Assembly (NCBI GenBank): GCA_030041195.1
Contig: JASHOI010000514.1
Span: 1 to 5,959, forward strand
Length of the DNA: 5,959 nucleotides
Direction: 5' to 3'
From: Streptosporangiaceae bacterium
GTDB lineage: Bacteria > Actinomycetota > Actinomycetes > Streptosporangiales > Streptosporangiaceae
Position 1 is the stretch's first letter. Each line of letters begins with the position of its first letter. Positions 5,623 to 5,959 of the stretch are shown here, piece after piece. The notes under the pieces were generated by a model. That model was not told the origin of the DNA, ran no database searches, and saw only the letters and a list, made by a program, of their open reading frames with translations. The translations under genes were made by a program, and so were the position numbers.

Positions 5623-5627
5623 TTACA
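5603..5627. promoter_or_regulatory. 25-bp palindromic operator before the hydrolase gene
   Basis: The arms TGTAAGAG (5603-5610) and CTCTTACA (5620-5627) are perfect, with a 9-base centre that keeps two more pairs (TA/TA). It fills the space between the TTGACA -35 and the expected start, a repressor position. Its sequence is unlike the other palindromes in the window, so a different regulator, probably TetR-like and outside the window, is expected. Confidence 0.6.
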
Positions 5628-5629
5628 GC

Positions 5630-5716
5630 GTGTCAGCAAACAGCATGGCCGGAGGCGGCCCGGCGATCTATGCGCCGCTCGAACGCCCCTCGAGACAACA
5701 GGAGACAGCGCGATGA
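5630..5716 (+). CDS. Possible leaderless small upstream ORF (28 codons), speculative
   Basis: GTG at 5630 stands 7 bases after the candidate -10. It opens a 28-codon frame (MSANSMAGGG...ETAR) whose TGA stop overlaps the hydrolase ATG as ATGA at 5713-5716. An internal ATG lies at 5645. No ribosome site precedes either start, and codon use is not strongly actinomycete-like (AGA, CAA, ACA). It may be chance; if real, it would couple translation to the hydrolase. Confidence 0.15.
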   Translation: MSANSMAGGGPAIYAPLERPSRQQETAR

Positions 5717-5959
5717 AAGAGCACATGCCCGGCGATCCGGACGCTGGCGACCGGTTCGTCCGGCTAGACGACGGTGAGATGCACGTCGTGCTGGACGGCC
5801 CCGCGGGCGCGCCCGCCCTGGTGCTGATCCACGGCACCGGGGCCTCGGCTGCGTGGTGGGACCCGGTGGTCCCGGGGCTGGCGGAGGCCTACCGGGTCAT
5901 CCGCGTCGACCTGCTCAGCCACTGGCGGCCGACGAGCCCCGCCAGCTACGACTTCCCGG
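5713..5959 (+). CDS. Alpha/beta hydrolase, N-terminal part (runs off right edge)
   Basis: The ATG at 5713 follows AGGAGA at a good distance (GGAGA at 5701-5705), and the frame is open to the window end, 82 codons. Seen are the first strands of an alpha/beta hydrolase fold: EMHVVLDGP, then ALVLIHGTGASAAWWDP, with the HG oxyanion-hole motif at His40-Gly41, then the strand RVIRVDLL (about 61-68). The next stretch, SHWRPTSP, replaces the family's usual GHGRSxSP, so the common DxxGHGxS block is altered. The nucleophile elbow (GxSxG) and the remaining catalytic residues lie beyond the edge, so the reaction (esterase, lipase, epoxide hydrolase or other) cannot be judged. It is probably controlled through the palindrome at 5603-5627. 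Confidence 0.85.
   Translation, partial: MKEHMPGDPDAGDRFVRLDDGEMHVVLDGPAGAPALVLIHGTGASAAWWDPVVPGLAEAYRVIRVDLLSHWRPTSPASYDFP

Overview
This is a GC-rich window with strong G/C bias at third codon positions, typical of an actinomycete. The chemoreceptor at the left edge suggests a lineage with motile cells or spores. Genus cannot be fixed from the sequence. No RNA gene, CRISPR array, transposase or insertion sequence is visible, and no gap between genes reaches 300 bases.

From left to right: (1) the N-terminal part of a membrane methyl-accepting chemotaxis protein on the minus strand, running off the left edge; (2) a plus-strand gene, probably leaderless, for a MarR-type regulator fused to a VOC (glyoxalase/bleomycin-resistance fold) domain, whose frame runs on antisense into the next gene; (3) a minus-strand MarR regulator divergent from (4) a plus-strand 14-helix DHA2-type drug:H+ antiporter; (5) a minus-strand TetR regulator, convergent with the pump across a compact terminator hairpin and divergent from (6) an NAD(P)-binding extended SDR; (7) three 25-bp tandem repeats that begin inside the SDR stop region; (8) a promoter/operator region and the first 82 codons of an alpha/beta hydrolase, running off the right edge.

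The region reads as small regulator-target modules with alternating strands. Each control region carries its own dyad: a 37-bp imperfect dyad plus a 15-bp palindrome before the MarR-VOC gene, a 19-bp palindrome between MarR and pump, a 27-bp palindrome between TetR and SDR, and a 25-bp palindrome before the hydrolase. The likely theme is sensing and disposal of toxic or reactive small molecules: binding by the VOC domain, export by the pump, and modification by the SDR and hydrolase. The individual families are common. The most unusual points are the regulator-VOC fusion with its apparent lost stop codon, the stop-spanning tandem repeat, and the hydrolase operator whose regulator is not in the window.
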